This document shows positions 11,860 to 22,336 of a stretch of 64,000 nucleotides of DNA, piece after piece (the stretch's first letter is position 1; each line of letters opens with the position of its first letter). The notes beneath the pieces are model-generated. The model saw nothing but the letters and a program-made list of their open reading frames with translations, did not search any database and had not been told where the DNA came from. The position numbers and the translations under genes are program-made. The stretch spans positions 155,165,310 through 155,229,309 of the forward strand of contig NC_134837.1 of the NCBI RefSeq assembly GCF_004210375.1, in the 5' to 3' direction. The stretch comes from Tachypleus tridentatus. Taxonomy: Eukaryota > Arthropoda > Merostomata > Xiphosura > Limulidae.

Positions 11860-14060
11860 TACGATAATACGTATGATTGATACCCAAATGACCTCTCATA
11901 GGGAGTTCATGGGCAATTTTTAATATCTTAAAGATATATGCTTTGTGAACAACTATTTGGTAAACTATAACTCGGTCCTGTAAAGTTGGTACGTATGATG
12001 ATCTCTATTTTCTCAAGATCACACCATTTCTGAAAAAGTAACCATTTGAAACTTTCTCCATTTCATTTTTTGGGAGTCCATATTTAAATAGTGAAGAGAT
12101 ATGCAGATCATTTTCTAACTCGGCGATCAGTTAACTTCTACCAAACGGAACTTTACCAGATGAACCAGATATCTGACGTCCATCATTGCCACTAACTGAT
12201 GAACTGCCAGTAGGACAGTTTCCTACAAGATCCTCGTCGGATCCAATAAATGTCTTAGACAAATCTAAATGTCTGAATACATGTATATCATTTGTTTTAG
12301 GCTCAATGTCTTAGCCTAAACTTGAATCACAGCACACGAGGGAGACACATCTGGATTCTCTTTAACAACATCATCCTTAGATGAAACAGTGATTAGCTTA
12401 CTAACCATTTTAGGTTTGACAACAACGTTTCCCCCAGCCAAATTGTTTCCCAACAATAATGATACATCTTTAATTGGCAGAGTAGGCCTTACTCCAACCT
12501 CAATTGGTCCCGAAACTAGGTCTAATGTTAAATAAAATGTTATGAAAAGGACAAAAACACTCTCAAATTCCAGTGGCAGAACTCTGATCTAAAAGCATAA
12601 TACCTTCTAACAACTTCCCGGTGTGACCAGACGGTTAAGGCACTCAACTTGTAATCTGAGGGTCGCGTGTTCGAATCCCCGTCACACCAAACAGGCCCGT
12701 CCTTTCAGCCATGAGGGTGTTATAATGGTACGGCCAATTCCATTATTCGTTGGTTAAAGAGTAGCCCAAGAGTTGGCGGCAGGTGGTGATGACTAACTGC
12801 TTTCCCTCTTGTCTTACACTGCTAAATTAAGGACGGCTAACGCAGATAATCCTCGTGTAGCTTTGCGCGAAATTCAAAACAAACCAAACATTCTAAGAAC
12901 AACGACTGAGTCACTCCAATATCACGTAGAATATGTATGGGAATGGAATTACCAGAGCTATTTGTCAAAGACACAAATGCAACAGGTACTAAGAGTCTAA
13001 ATTTATCCCTAACTACATCAGCCTTTCTATCAGCGGCCAAATCAACAACATCAGGTGATTTGGTGAAACTACGTCCATATGTGGACACGAACGCTTTAGT
13101 TGTTGCTTCCTTTTCTCTTTTATCTCTTTTTCAAACACCAACCATCGGACATAATATGACCAGGATTTGTACAAAAATGGAAGACGGACCTTGATGATTT
13201 GGATGCAATTTTACCCTGATTGTCAGAAGAGTTCGAACTAAAGGAGCTGGATTTCTTTTAGGAGAATCCTCAACGTTCGTGGATTGAGTAGATATATGTT
13301 TTTGTAGAGATGGCAGAAATGTCTTTTATGAAAAGTAGATTTATGTGTTAAAGTGTAATAATCGAAAAGAGCAGCTGCTTCCTGTACTGTTTCAACTTTC
13401 TTTTCATCCAAGTAAGTTTTAGTTCGTCACTTGTACAGTGTTTAAATTCCTCAATTATACGTATTTGACTTAGTTTATTAAAATTGTTGCCAATATGCAA
13501 AAAATTGTACCATAAATCAAAATAAACCTCTTTTTCGTGGGTGAATTCCATATAAGTTTGGCTATCTTGCTTGCAGTAATCTCGAAACTTTTGGCGATAA
13601 GCCTCCAGTACTTACTCGTATGATTTGATAATAGCTACTTTAACCTTATCATAATCCATCCAGTTTTCTAGAGAGAGAGCGACATAAACTTCTCGTGTTT
13701 AATTAGTTAAAACACTTTGTAATAATAATGACCATTTTTCTTTGGGTCATTCCACGGTTTGGGCAGCTTTCTCGAAATGTTGGAAATATCTATCAACTTC
13801 ATTTTCATTAGATGGTGGTACTTTATTATACTGATTGAATTCAAGTTGTCATTTTGCCTTGGTCGATCGGGGCTAAATCTAATTTTCATTTCTTTCAGCC
13901 TAATTTCTTTTTCAGCTTCGATAATGACTTACTCTTTCGCTTTTTCAGCTTCGAGTCTATTGTTCGAGTCGATTTGTTTGAGTTTTAATTGGATTTCTAA
14001 CTTATCTTTATTACTGAACTCTGATTGGCCAGTGGAGGTACTGGAGTATTCTCCTAATGC
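11860..14060 (-). pseudogene. Gag-protease-integrase pseudogene of the Gypsy element
   Basis: Read from 14060 downward. A charged, coiled-coil-like segment (KLEIQLKLKQIDSNNRLEAEK) comes first. A SCAN-like Gag core follows (PKPWNDPKKNGHYYY, AYRQKFRDYCKQDSQTY and FTHEKEVYFDLW around 13500-13800). Next is a zinc knuckle (FHFCTNPGHIMSDGW) with its last Cys lost, near 13120. A protease-like stretch comes next (IPIHILRDIGVTQSLF, then VRPTLPIKDVSLLLGNNLAG at about 12425-12500). Last is an integrase zinc-binding motif, KIAHELPMRGHLGI, at about 11880-11920. Many stops and frameshifts break it, and a SINE1 splits it at 12615. Such polyproteins form particles, are processed by the protease, and are integrated in the nucleus. 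This copy cannot. Confidence 0.72.
12615..12890 (+). mobile_element. SINE1 inside the Gypsy protease region
   Basis: Full-length SINE1 with a perfect B box (GTTCGAATCCCC). The target is TTCTAACAAC at 12605-12614 and TTCTAAGAAC at 12891-12900, with one mismatch. Protease-like coding continues on both sides. Confidence 0.9.
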
Positions 14061-14071
14061 TTCCTCAGACA

Positions 14072-14339
14072 GTGTTAAGGCGTGCGACTCGTAATCTAAG
14101 GGTCGCGGGTTCGCATCCCCATCGCGCCAAACATGCTCGCCCTTTTAGCCGTGGGGGCGTTATAATGTGACGGTCAATCCCACTATTCGTTGGTAAAAGA
14201 GTAGCCCAAGAGTTGGCGGTGGGTGGTGATGAGTAGCTGCCTTCCCTCTAGTCTTACACTGCTAAATTAGGGACGGCTAGCGCAGATAGCCCTCGAGTAG
14301 CTTTGTGCAACATTCAAACAAACAAACAAACAAAACAAA
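14072..14339 (+). mobile_element. SINE1 inside the Gag region, head slightly truncated
   Basis: CTTCCTCAGACA, 12 bases, is repeated exactly at 14060-14071 and 14340-14351. The SINE starts at GTGTTAAGGCGTGCGAC, so about 18 bases of the tRNA head are missing, as expected from incomplete reverse transcription. Confidence 0.92.
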
Positions 14340-14593
14340 CTTCCTCAGACAACAACTCATTATCAACTAATATTTCAACAATACGATTTTAGTTGATTTT
14401 TCTCATTGATTTTTAATCGTTAATTCTAAGATTCTGGTTGTTTTAAACAATTAATTTTTATTATATTTTTTCTAGTTATCTAAGGGAGAGTTATTCAGAA
14501 ACACCTTGATAATCAGACATGATCAAATCTTGTTGTCACTGATAAATATAAATTTAATTTGAATTTAGAAATAATTTTGTCTCTGATTCAGAT

Positions 14594-14611
14594 CTCAGAC
14601 ACGAGACCCCA
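14594..14611 (-). promoter_or_regulatory. Candidate primer-binding site of the Gypsy element
   Basis: On the minus strand TGGGGTCTCGTGTCTGAG lies 7 bases inside the LTR end at 14619. It begins with TGG, the complement of a tRNA CCA end. Distance and form fit a tRNA primer site. The tRNA identity is not assigned. Confidence 0.55.
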
Positions 14612-14618
14612 TTTATTA

Positions 14619-15215
14619 TGTTATATGTTGTAGTTTGTTTCAGACGAGTTTCTGACTTATTTTGTTATGTATAGTAACGTTTTGCGATTTCAAACAGCAG
14701 GAAATTTTAATTCTGATTTAAAAGTTAATTGAATATTGATATGTATTAAATTTATGATATTTGCCAACAAGACTGATACACACAGTTTTCTTTCTTAATA
14801 GAAATATATCTTAATAAACAAACAATAATGTAATTTATAATAACGGTTATTACAAATAATGGTTTATAAACAATATCATTCTATCTGGACTGGAGCTGAA
14901 TATTTTATCAACGGTTCGCGGGTTGTGAATTCTATGTTGATATTGTTACACTTCGCTCAATGGCTAGCCTTATGTCATTTACAGGCTGACTGTTCTCTAA
15001 CGAAGATACTCTAATGTTCTCGTAGAAAAGTTAATTTCCAAAGTAATTCGTTAGAGTTATACGGTTTGTGATATTCGAAATCTATAAATGTTCTTGGTCA
15101 AATATTTGCAGTTTTCCGCTTAATAAGAGTTTATAACAATTAGAGCTTCCGAAGTTTATAGCATACTGACACTAGCGAACCACCAATATATTAAACTGAC
15201 TCCATGCATATTGTG
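14619..15215 (-). repeat. Upstream (5') LTR of the Gypsy element
   Basis: It begins TGTTATATG on the plus strand, so it ends in CA when read with the element. It aligns with 10690-11405 as described there. The far end is uncertain because a SINE1 follows at 15308 and the alignment fades near 15215. Confidence 0.75.
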
Positions 15216-15307
15216 ATGGCTGCCTTTTATACTTATTATGCGAAAATTCAACTGGCAATAATACTAGTATTTACATAAATATATAAATTGATGATTCTCA
15301 TGCTCTT

Positions 15308-15580
15308 GGCCTGGCATGGCCAAGCGCGTAAGGCGTGCGACTCGTAATCCGAGGGTCGCGGGTTCGCGCCCGCCAAACATGCTCGCCCTCCCAGCCGTGG
15401 GGGCATTATAATGTGACGGTCAATCCCCTATTCGTTGGTAAAAGAGTAGCCCAAGAGTTGGCGGTGGGTGGTGATGACTAGCTGCCTTCCCTCTAGTCTT
15501 ACACTGCTAAATTAGGGACGGCTAGCACAGATAGCCCTCGAGTAGCTTTGTGCGAAATTCAAAAAACAAACAAACAAACA
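15308..15580 (+). mobile_element. SINE1, full length with small head deletions
   Basis: GGCCTGGCATGGCCAAGCGC through the central domain to a (CAAA)n tail. The B box is damaged by a short deletion (GGGTTCGCGCCCGCC). Confidence 0.9.
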
Positions 15581-15687
15581 CACTAAAATAAAAAAAAATG
15601 TAAATTCGCTACACTTTAACCACGTGTTTATCCCGAGAAATCGAGTCCTGAAGTTCTCCGGTGAAACAGCGATGAGTTTACGGACTT

Positions 15688-15815
15688 GTTTTTGTTGTTT
15701 TGAATTAAGCACAAAGCTACACAATGGGCTATCTGTGCTCTGCCCACCGCCCGTATCGAAACCCGGAGTTTAGCGTTGTAAGTCCGCAGATATACCGCTG
15801 AGTTACTGGGGGGTC
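15688..15815 (-). mobile_element. SINE2, complete, with 11-bp TSD
   Basis: The inverted SINE2 runs from its tail (TTGTTTTGAATTAAGCACAA) to its head (CCGCTGAGTTACTGGGGG). TTTACGGACTT is duplicated at 15677-15687 and 15816-15826. This is the best-preserved SINE2 here and defines the family at about 128 bp. Confidence 0.92.
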
Positions 15816-15826
15816 TTTACGGACTT

Positions 15827-15906
15827 AAGGCTCTATAAAACCTGGATTTGATTTCCTGCGGTTGATACAGCAAATAATTTAATGTGGGTTTGCTCTAAAA
15901 CAAAGA
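15827..15906 (+). mobile_element. SINE3 fragment
   Basis: CTGGATTTGATTTCCTGCGG and AATGTGGGTTTGCTCTAA match the 3' two thirds of SINE3 with many differences. It directly follows the target duplication of the SINE2. Confidence 0.5.
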
Positions 15907-16082
15907 AGCCTGGGATTTCAGGTCTGTAAGTTTGTAAACTTATTATTGACCCATCGGACACACTTTTGATGGTTTTTGTTTTAACAGAACAACTTAAATG
16001 TCCAAGGGAAAGATTTAAAAACATGTGCACTAAACTCGAAGAAAGAAGGACGGTATTAATGGAAACGTTATCATAACTTGCG

Positions 16083-16192
16083 TCCCCCGTCCTCAGCGGC
16101 ACAGCGATCTGTTTGCGGACTTTTACTGCTAGAAACCGGTTTTCGATAACCTTGATGGTCATAGATTGTCTTTGTGCTTAATAACAAACATC
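16083..16192 (+). mobile_element. SINE2, degraded
   Basis: CCTCAGCGGCACAGCGATCTG, GGTTTTCGATAACC and a TTTGTGCTTAATAACAAAC end match SINE2 with scattered changes. Confidence 0.65.
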
Positions 16193-17079
16193 AATTATTA
16201 CGAGTTATCGCTCGCAACTAAACGACCAGTTCAAAGGAGAATAAAATATTCTCAAGACAGTAAAGTGTCAAATAATTTGTATTTTTCAAGTAGACTAAAC
16301 ATCGCTCTCTTAGTTATTAAACATTAAACTAACAGAGACAAAGTACAGAATAGTTTACCATGTGAATGTTGGAAACTTATCAAATTTGAGACCTCAGAGC
16401 ACAAACTATTAAAAATTGTATATTTAATCGATCTAACTAAAATACTGATTTTCGTTAATAAAGTATGATGAATAACGTAAACTAGACATTAATAACTATT
16501 TGTTCGTTACCAGGAAAATAATATTTTATTTCTTAGTTTTAAAAAATATACTGTTTTTTTTATATATACGCACTTTCAGACTTTCAGTTATTGAAAACCG
16601 CCCACCAGTAATACTGACATTATTTAATGTACTAGTCTCTAGTGAATGGTTCAACAATAAGTCTGCAGACGTATAAAGCTAAAATAGGGTTTCGATACCC
16701 GATTTAACGCACAGTTCATCGTGTAATTTTGCGTTAACAAATGAATAAACAATGAATCATGTGCCGGTTAGTCATGGCTAAAGTGGTTCTCACTTAGGTA
16801 TTATTTCTTGATGTTTCTCAGGGACGGTGTTGATAGAGATTTATGCGCAAACTTTGTAAATGCCTTCTCTTGTATCATCACCGTATCTAAGTTTAGGTAG
16901 ACATTCTTGGAAGTTAAGCTCCTTCACTCCAAATGGCGACTTGTCAGATGAGGCACTGCCTCATGTAGAAGTTCCGCGTCCATGTCCTTCATTTGAACAT
17001 TTAAATAGTGTCTACTTTTGATGATTGTTTTTTAGTTGTAATAATATACAAGAGTGTGTTTAAACCCCGTTTTTATGTT
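16193..17079. other. No gene seen
   Basis: AT-rich DNA. The only structured item is the degraded SINE2 at 16650-16748. Confidence 0.4.
16650..16748 (+). mobile_element. SINE2, strongly degraded
   Basis: AAGTCTGCAGACGTATAAAGCT, GGGTTTCGATACCCG and ATCGTGTAATTTTGCGTTAAC follow the SINE2 order with losses. Confidence 0.55.
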
Positions 17080-17150
17080 TACTCGGCCAGGATTCAAACC
17101 TAACATTTTCGACGTACTGTACGAGTACTCTACCACTTGAGCTAGAGTTA
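17080..17150 (-). repeat. tRNA-like pseudogene or SINE head
   Basis: On the minus strand TAGCTCAAGTGGTAGAGTA resembles an A box and D arm. GGTTTGAATCC resembles a B box and T arm with a pairing stem. The acceptor and anticodon stems do not pair well, so a working tRNA is unlikely. It could be the head of another SINE family. Confidence 0.35.
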
Positions 17151-17855
17151 ACCTTTAAAAACTTAAACTTAAATAAATGTAATCCGATATTAATTTCTTG
17201 CTGCCAAAGCATCATTCATTACTTTCTGTTGTTGCATAAGGAAAAGTGCGTTCAAAGGCCACTGATATTGCCAGAACAGCCTGTTACCATGCCAACACGA
17301 GAGCTCAAGCTGTATTATAGGTTACCTCAACAGGTAGTAAGAAACTGACTCTTAAATGAGACAAGACGTTGTGATAGTTTAAAAAAATGTAGCTACCTGT
17401 CAAAGAGTTCACTAGCTGACACTGCCCTTCCCTCACATGGAGCCTAACTGCTGAGAGAAATGATGGTATTATTTTTGTCTATATGATATCGAACATTTTC
17501 AGCCTAGAATAGAATATCTTCAGAAATTTTTCAGACGAAATCGAGAACCTAAACTTTCTAATTTAATAGAAAACTGTTTCATGTATTCATTTCTGACTCA
17601 CTTTTGTTCCCACGAAAATGATTAATTTAAATTTTTAGCACTGTATCGAGTCTCTTTTTTTTTTTTAACTCATTCATGTCAAGTTTTAACTTTAACTCTG
17701 TGCTATCTTGGTCATTCCTCCTATCAGCTGTAATTTACTAAGTTAAACCTTCTCAATTAATTAACAGTTCCTAAGAAGCTTAGAAATAATGTTATAACAG
17801 TTTGCACTGCTGTGTGGGTCCGTTTTGATTGTACTGAAATAAAATAATACAAAGT
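17151..17855. other. No gene seen
   Basis: AT-rich DNA without recognisable coding or repeat content. Confidence 0.4.
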
Positions 17856-17935
17856 TCAGTTTGGTTTGTTTCAGATTTCACCCGAAGCTACACGAGGGCT
17901 ATCTGCGCTAGCTTAATTTAGAAGTGTAAGACTAG
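17856..17935 (-). mobile_element. SINE1 3' fragment abutting a LINE
   Basis: The inverted SINE1 end (GTTTGTTTCAGATTTCACCC) runs to GTGTAAGACTAG and stops exactly where the LINE tail at 17936 begins. The rest of the SINE was not found on the far side of the LINE. Confidence 0.75.
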
Positions 17936-20878
17936 TTGGTTGGTTAGTTTGGTGTTTTATGGCGAAAAGCAACTGGGCTATCTGCGCCAAACATTTAGTA
18001 AAAAGTTACAATTAAAGTAAAATTATTAAAATTCATAAAAGGAAATGAAGGTAAAACAAAACAAAGTTTAATTGTTGAATTAAAAACCTAAATAGCATTA
18101 AATCCAATGTTTACATCTAGTCTGCAGCAGTAAGAGAAAATCTACAGTAATATAAGTTGTAAAGGACTTTCTGTAGCATGACTGTAATTGTCATAACTCG
18201 ACACGAAGACGAACAGGTAAGTAGTAAAAGAAAAAACACCGTTAGTCACCTGAAGTTGACCTTTTCAGTGCTGGTTCCGAGTTATTTTACTCTATGGCTA
18301 TTTTCAAAATGTAAATTAATAAAAATTTTAAAAGACTTGTTGCAAAATTTTAATTATAACTCGCCAAGATGACTAACGGGTAGTTCAAACAGCAGCGTTA
18401 GTCACCTGAAGTTGGCCTTTCCAGTCCTGGTTTCGAGTTATTTGACGTTACGGCAATTTTGTAATTTCAAATCGAACTAGATGTACTTTGATTCTTAAAA
18501 GGGAATCACATTAATAAAGACCTTTCTCAGATGACTTAAAGATAGGTCACATTTGGGGACTGTAAGAAGCCGTGGTGAGATGAGATGACCAGTGGATATA
18601 GCAATGTTATCCAAGGACAGACCCAATTCATCCAACTGCAACTGGATACAAAGGCCAAAAGGAGCAATGGCAGATCGTCTGCTCTGAAAAAGCATGGCCC
18701 ACTGAAGAAGGAACACACAATCCCAGGTGGGATGCTTTGGTAAGGAACGAAGTTTCAAAGCATATAGTAAAGATAGTTGCAAACGGTGGAAGTGCAAACA
18801 AGGTTCATGACACTCTATGTATAAGCTCTGAGCTGTGGAAGTGCAGAAAGCCCCAGTGCAGAGCAGAGCAGAAGTCCTTGATGATGAATGGGGTCCAGCA
18901 TCTTTAAGGCCGAGGTCGTGGCAGAACCATAGACCAGTGATCCATAGTCGAGTTTCGATCAAATAAGAGCACGATATATCTTTAGCATAGAACGTCGATC
19001 CGCTCCCCAAGTGGTGGAAGAGCTGCTTGATGTGTGGTATAAAGGTCAGCTTACGGTCAAAGATAAGCCCCTAGAACTTTGTCTCAGGGACCACAGGCAG
19101 TACAACTTCACCGATACGGAGTTCAGGATCAGGGTGAATACCTCGTTGGCGGCAAATGTGCATGCAAACGGTTTTAGAGAGAGAGAAGTTAAAGCCGTTT
19201 GCTGTGGTCCACTTCAGTAAACGATTAACGGCAGTCTGTAGCTGCCGCTCAATATACCTCATGTTCTACAACTGACATGAGATGTGAAAGTCGTCCGTTT
19301 GCAACAATAAGAGGGAGTTATGCAGTGATGGTATTAATCTTTATATTGTAAGTGTGACACTTAAAATTCAGCCCTGAAATACTTCAAGTTCCTGTAGAAG
19401 AGAACGGGAAAGTGTCGAACCCATACGACTTGAAATCGCCTGTCCGTTAAAAAGATTTAATAAAAATGGGCAAATGGCCACGTAACCCATATATATGGAG
19501 ATCTCGCAAAATGCCATACCTCCATGCTGTATCATAAGCCTTCTTAATGTCAAAGAATATTGATTCAAGATATTGTTGTTTGAGAAAGGCTTCTCTGATT
19601 GATGTTTCAAGTCGAATTAGGTGGTCCGTGGTGGAGCGCTGTCGTCGGAACCCACACTGGGTGGGCGAGAGGAGGTTGTTTGATTCGAGGAACTAAACAA
19701 GACGAGCATTAACCATCCTCTCTAAGGTCTTACACGGAAAGCTCGTCAAATCAATTGGACGGTAGTTTGAAGGAATCTTGGGATCCTTCCCAGACTTAAA
19801 GAAAGGTAGGACAATAGCCTGGCCCCAGGCATCAGGAAAAATATTCTCCTGCCAGATCCCGTTAAAAATAATCAGAAGAATAACAAAAGAAGCAGGAGAT
19901 AGATGGCGCAGAATTTCATAGTGTACATCATCAGGTCCGACCGATGTACTGCCAGACTGATGAAGGGCCAGTTTGAGTTCTACCAGTGTAAAGGGACGAT
20001 TATAGTCATAGAAACAATCAGCTCGAAAGTAAATAGGTGATCTCTCTGCCCGAGTCTTAATGACTAAGAAGGTGGAGGATGTATCAGTAGTGCTAGATAC
20101 CCAGCAAAAGCTTTCATCTAGAGTATCGGCGATGCTCTGGAAATCAGCTACTTCCTGGCCATTAGAGAGCAAGATCGAGAGGGGGACAGAATTATATTGC
20201 CCACTGACCTTTCGAATCTTGTCTCATATGACTTTGGAACTGGCGGCAGAAGATATGCTGGTAATAAACTTAATCCAAGATTTCTTCTGGCTTTGACGTC
20301 TTACCCACCGAACATGTGCACGGGCCTACTGGAAAGCGACGCGGTGCGAGAGTGTGGTATACCTACGAAAAGTATCCCATGCCCGTTTTTAAGACTTTCG
20401 TGTCATGTGGCAGACAGGATTCCACCATGGTCGAGGATATTGTGGAAAACGTCTCAAGGTTTTAGGAATACTGCTGCCACACAGTCGTCTAATGATGGCT
20501 TACAGACGATGGCAGGACCAAGTTCTGCGAAAGCAGTGAAAGAGGACCAGTTTACTTGATCTAGCGTGTCGGGTGGCATGGACCACGGCTAGTCTCACTC
20601 AAAATTATAGAAGAATGATCACTGTCTCAAGGATTATTGTCAACCCAAAGTGGGAGAATAGTGAAGGGGAGCAAATTGAGAGATTAATAACAGTAACGGA
20701 CTGGCTAGGTGCATGAAAATAAGTATAAGAACCATCCATATTAGAACGTAAACCTCGGCAGTTCCATTGTATCAAGGTGGCCATTTTTATTTATGTGTAG
20801 GCAAATTGGCTGGATAACCCTTCTGTTTATGACCACGTCTTTTTTCTTTGCTGTCTTTATTTTAGGGAGGTCTATCTT
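17936..20878 (-). mobile_element. LINE (I-type with RNase H), copy 1, 5'-truncated and internally deleted
   Basis: Same family as 55937-61885. The 3' end is at 17936 with a CCAA-rich tail, and the 3' UTR runs to about 18490. The sequence ends near 20878 within the C-terminal part of ORF1. Two internal deletions stand out. RNase H is gone (between 18510 and 18530, about 0.9 kb relative to the long copy), and most of the endonuclease is gone (near 20720, about 0.45 kb). No target-site duplication was found. Confidence 0.88.
18495..20780 (-). pseudogene. LINE ORF2 pseudogene, RT part (copy 1)
   Basis: Minus-strand reading. The start codon region MATL lies at about 20780, followed by an endonuclease mostly deleted. 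The linker before RT is at 19900-20560, and RT block SNYRPIDLTSFPCKTLERMV is at about 19700-19770. The finger and palm region around 19260-19620 is frameshifted (GSTLSRSLLQELEVFQG). The RT thumb is at 19071-19262, and the segment before RNase H is at 18536-19010 (QLDELGLSLDNIAI). The catalytic YxDD region is damaged. In life the product would nick DNA and copy the element's RNA. This copy is dead. Confidence 0.82.
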
Positions 20879-21148
20879 ATTACATAAGAATCACGTGATG
20901 CCACACTCAGAATTCAGTCTATATATTTAAAAGTGGGACATTTCATGACTCTCTCAATCTTCTGCTTGGACTCCGTGTTTTTCATTTTTTGACTCTTGTA
21001 TCAAGCGTTTCTTTTTGTTCTCTACCCTACCACTTATACGGTAGTCAAACAGATTGTAAGTCGACCAGTAAGTTATTTCAGTATACGTTCACTATTGTGC
21101 ATAAATATTGTGCTTACTTGTACACTTGTGTTTGTTTTGCCTTTGTTT

Positions 21149-21293
21149 TTTGTTTGTTTGGCTTGTTTTGAATTTCGCACAAAGCTACACGAGGGATATT
21201 TGTGCTAGCCATCCCTAATTTAACAGTGTTAGACTAGTAGGAAGGCAGCTTGTCATCACCACCCACTGCCAGCTCTTGGGCTACTCTTTTTTG
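21149..21293 (-). mobile_element. SINE1, 5'-truncated
   Basis: The inverted 3' half of SINE1 from GCTTGTTTTGAATTTCGCAC to CTCTTGGGCTACTCTTTTT. The head half is missing. Confidence 0.85.
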
Positions 21294-21423
21294 CTTTATA
21301 TGTTTGATATATGTTTGATATAGAATCAAAATTACTATATCGAAAATAAAATTAATGTTATTCGCAATATCACTTAAATTACATAGAAGCACTTCTAATT
21401 TTTACTAGGGCGGAGCTCTTTAC

Positions 21424-21469
21424 TTGTTTGTTTTGAAATTCGCGCAAAGCTACTCGAAGGCTATCTGCG
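21424..21469 (-). mobile_element. 46-bp SINE1 insertion with 12-bp TSD
   Basis: Only the last 46 bases of SINE1 (inverted TTGTTTTGAAATTCGCGC to GGCTATCTGC) are present. They lie between two exact copies of GGAGCTCTTTAC (21412-21423 and 21470-21481). It is an extreme 5'-truncated insertion. Confidence 0.9.
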
Positions 21470-21645
21470 GGAGCTCTTTACACCAATTCGTCAGCAACAT
21501 TTTTAGGCCTAAAGTATGATTCAAAATTAACTTGGAGAAAACATATATCTGAAGTTAGGAAAAAAGTGTGGCAACGAACAAACTGTCTTAAAAGATTAAC
21601 AGGCAAAAATACAGCATCAACAGAAAATATTATAATTTATAAGTA

Positions 21646-21916
21646 TTTGTTTGTTTGTTTGTTTTGGAATTTCGCACAAAGCTACTCGAGGGCTATCTGT
21701 GCTAGCCGTCCCTAATTTAGCAGTGTAAGACTAGAGGGAAGGCAGCTAGTCATCACCACCCACCGCCAACTCTTGGGCTACTCTTTTACCAACGAATAAT
21801 GGGATTGACCGTCACATTATACACCCCCACGGCTGGGAGGGCGAGCATGTTTAGCGCGACGCGAGCGCGAACCCGCGACCCTCGGATTACGAGTCGCACG
21901 CCTTACGCGCTCGGCC
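21646..21916 (-). mobile_element. SINE1, full length, with 14-bp TSD
   Basis: ATAATTTATAAGTA, 14 bases, is repeated exactly at 21632-21645 and 21917-21930. The tRNA head is on the right (GGCCGAGCGCGTAAGGCGTG when inverted). A small duplication damages the B box region. Confidence 0.94.
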
Positions 21917-21946
21917 ATAATTTATAAGTAGTACATCAGACTAGCA

Positions 21947-22068
21947 GTTCCCCGTTGGTACAGCGGCAAGTCTACGGATTTACAACGGTAAAATCAAGGG
22001 TTCGATTTCCCCTCGGTGGACTCAGCGGATAGCCTGATGTGGCTTTGCTATAAGAAAAACACAAACAG
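21947..22068 (+). mobile_element. SINE3 inside the RT fragment
   Basis: GTTCCCCGTTGGTACAGCGG, GGGTTCGATTTCCCC and GATGTGGCTTTGCTATAAG define SINE3. AGACTAGCA (21938-21946) and AGACCAGTA (22069-22077) are the probable target copies. Joining them restores the YIRPVMEY reading of the RT. Confidence 0.82.
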
Positions 22069-22336
22069 AGACCAGTAATGGAATATGTATGCCCAGCATG
22101 GTTAAATGTAACAAAAACAAATATGAAAAAGTTGCAAATGATAACAAAATTCAATAATCATCGTATATTTCAAATGGCAAAAAAAACATAAATTCCATAT
22201 TTTTTACACAATTATGCAAACCTCTTTACCCTAAAAGACAGATTGATAGATTGCTCGTTCTACTAACTTAATAAAGATTTCTATAAAACTGAACTGTTTT
22301 ATAATCATGGTGACAGAAAATGTACCTATCAACAAT

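Larger units (their letters stand above)
10690..15215 (-). mobile_element. Ty3/Gypsy LTR retrotransposon, Gmr1-like order, degenerate
   Basis: Two diverged direct repeats (about 10690-11405 and 14619-15215) bracket a minus-strand interior that encodes Gag, protease and the start of integrase. A primer-binding site abuts the upstream LTR. No reverse transcriptase or RNase H is present. The integrase zinc-binding region follows protease directly, as in Gmr1-like Gypsy elements, where integrase precedes RT. The element is split by SINE1 copies at 11416, 12615 and 14072 and by a SINE2 at 11249. The outer LTR ends are uncertain because the two LTRs stop aligning near 11405 and 15215. Confidence 0.75.
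21412..22320 (+). pseudogene. Reverse transcriptase C-terminal fragment of a second LINE family
   Basis: Once the inserted SINEs are ignored, the plus strand reads ATFLGLKYDSKLTWRKHI, then IIIYK, YIR and PVMEYVCPAW. This is the conserved thumb region just after the RT palm in Jockey-type LINEs. The FLGLxxDxxLTWxxHI and YIRPxxEYxxPAW signatures are clear. SINE insertions at 21424, 21646 and 21947 interrupt it, with another just beyond at 22337. Upstream palm motifs are missing. Confidence 0.72.

Noticed and set aside
13759..14094. 111-codon plus-strand frame
   Set aside because: It is the opposite-strand shadow of the Gag region of the Gypsy element and runs into a SINE.
17856..17936. LINE copy 1 inserted into a SINE1
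   Set aside because: The missing half of the SINE is not found beyond the LINE's other end and no target duplication is visible, so a simple nested insertion is not supported.
20060..20559. Plus-strand frames of 78 and 120 codons
   Set aside because: Shadows of the LINE copy 1 ORF2 on the minus strand.
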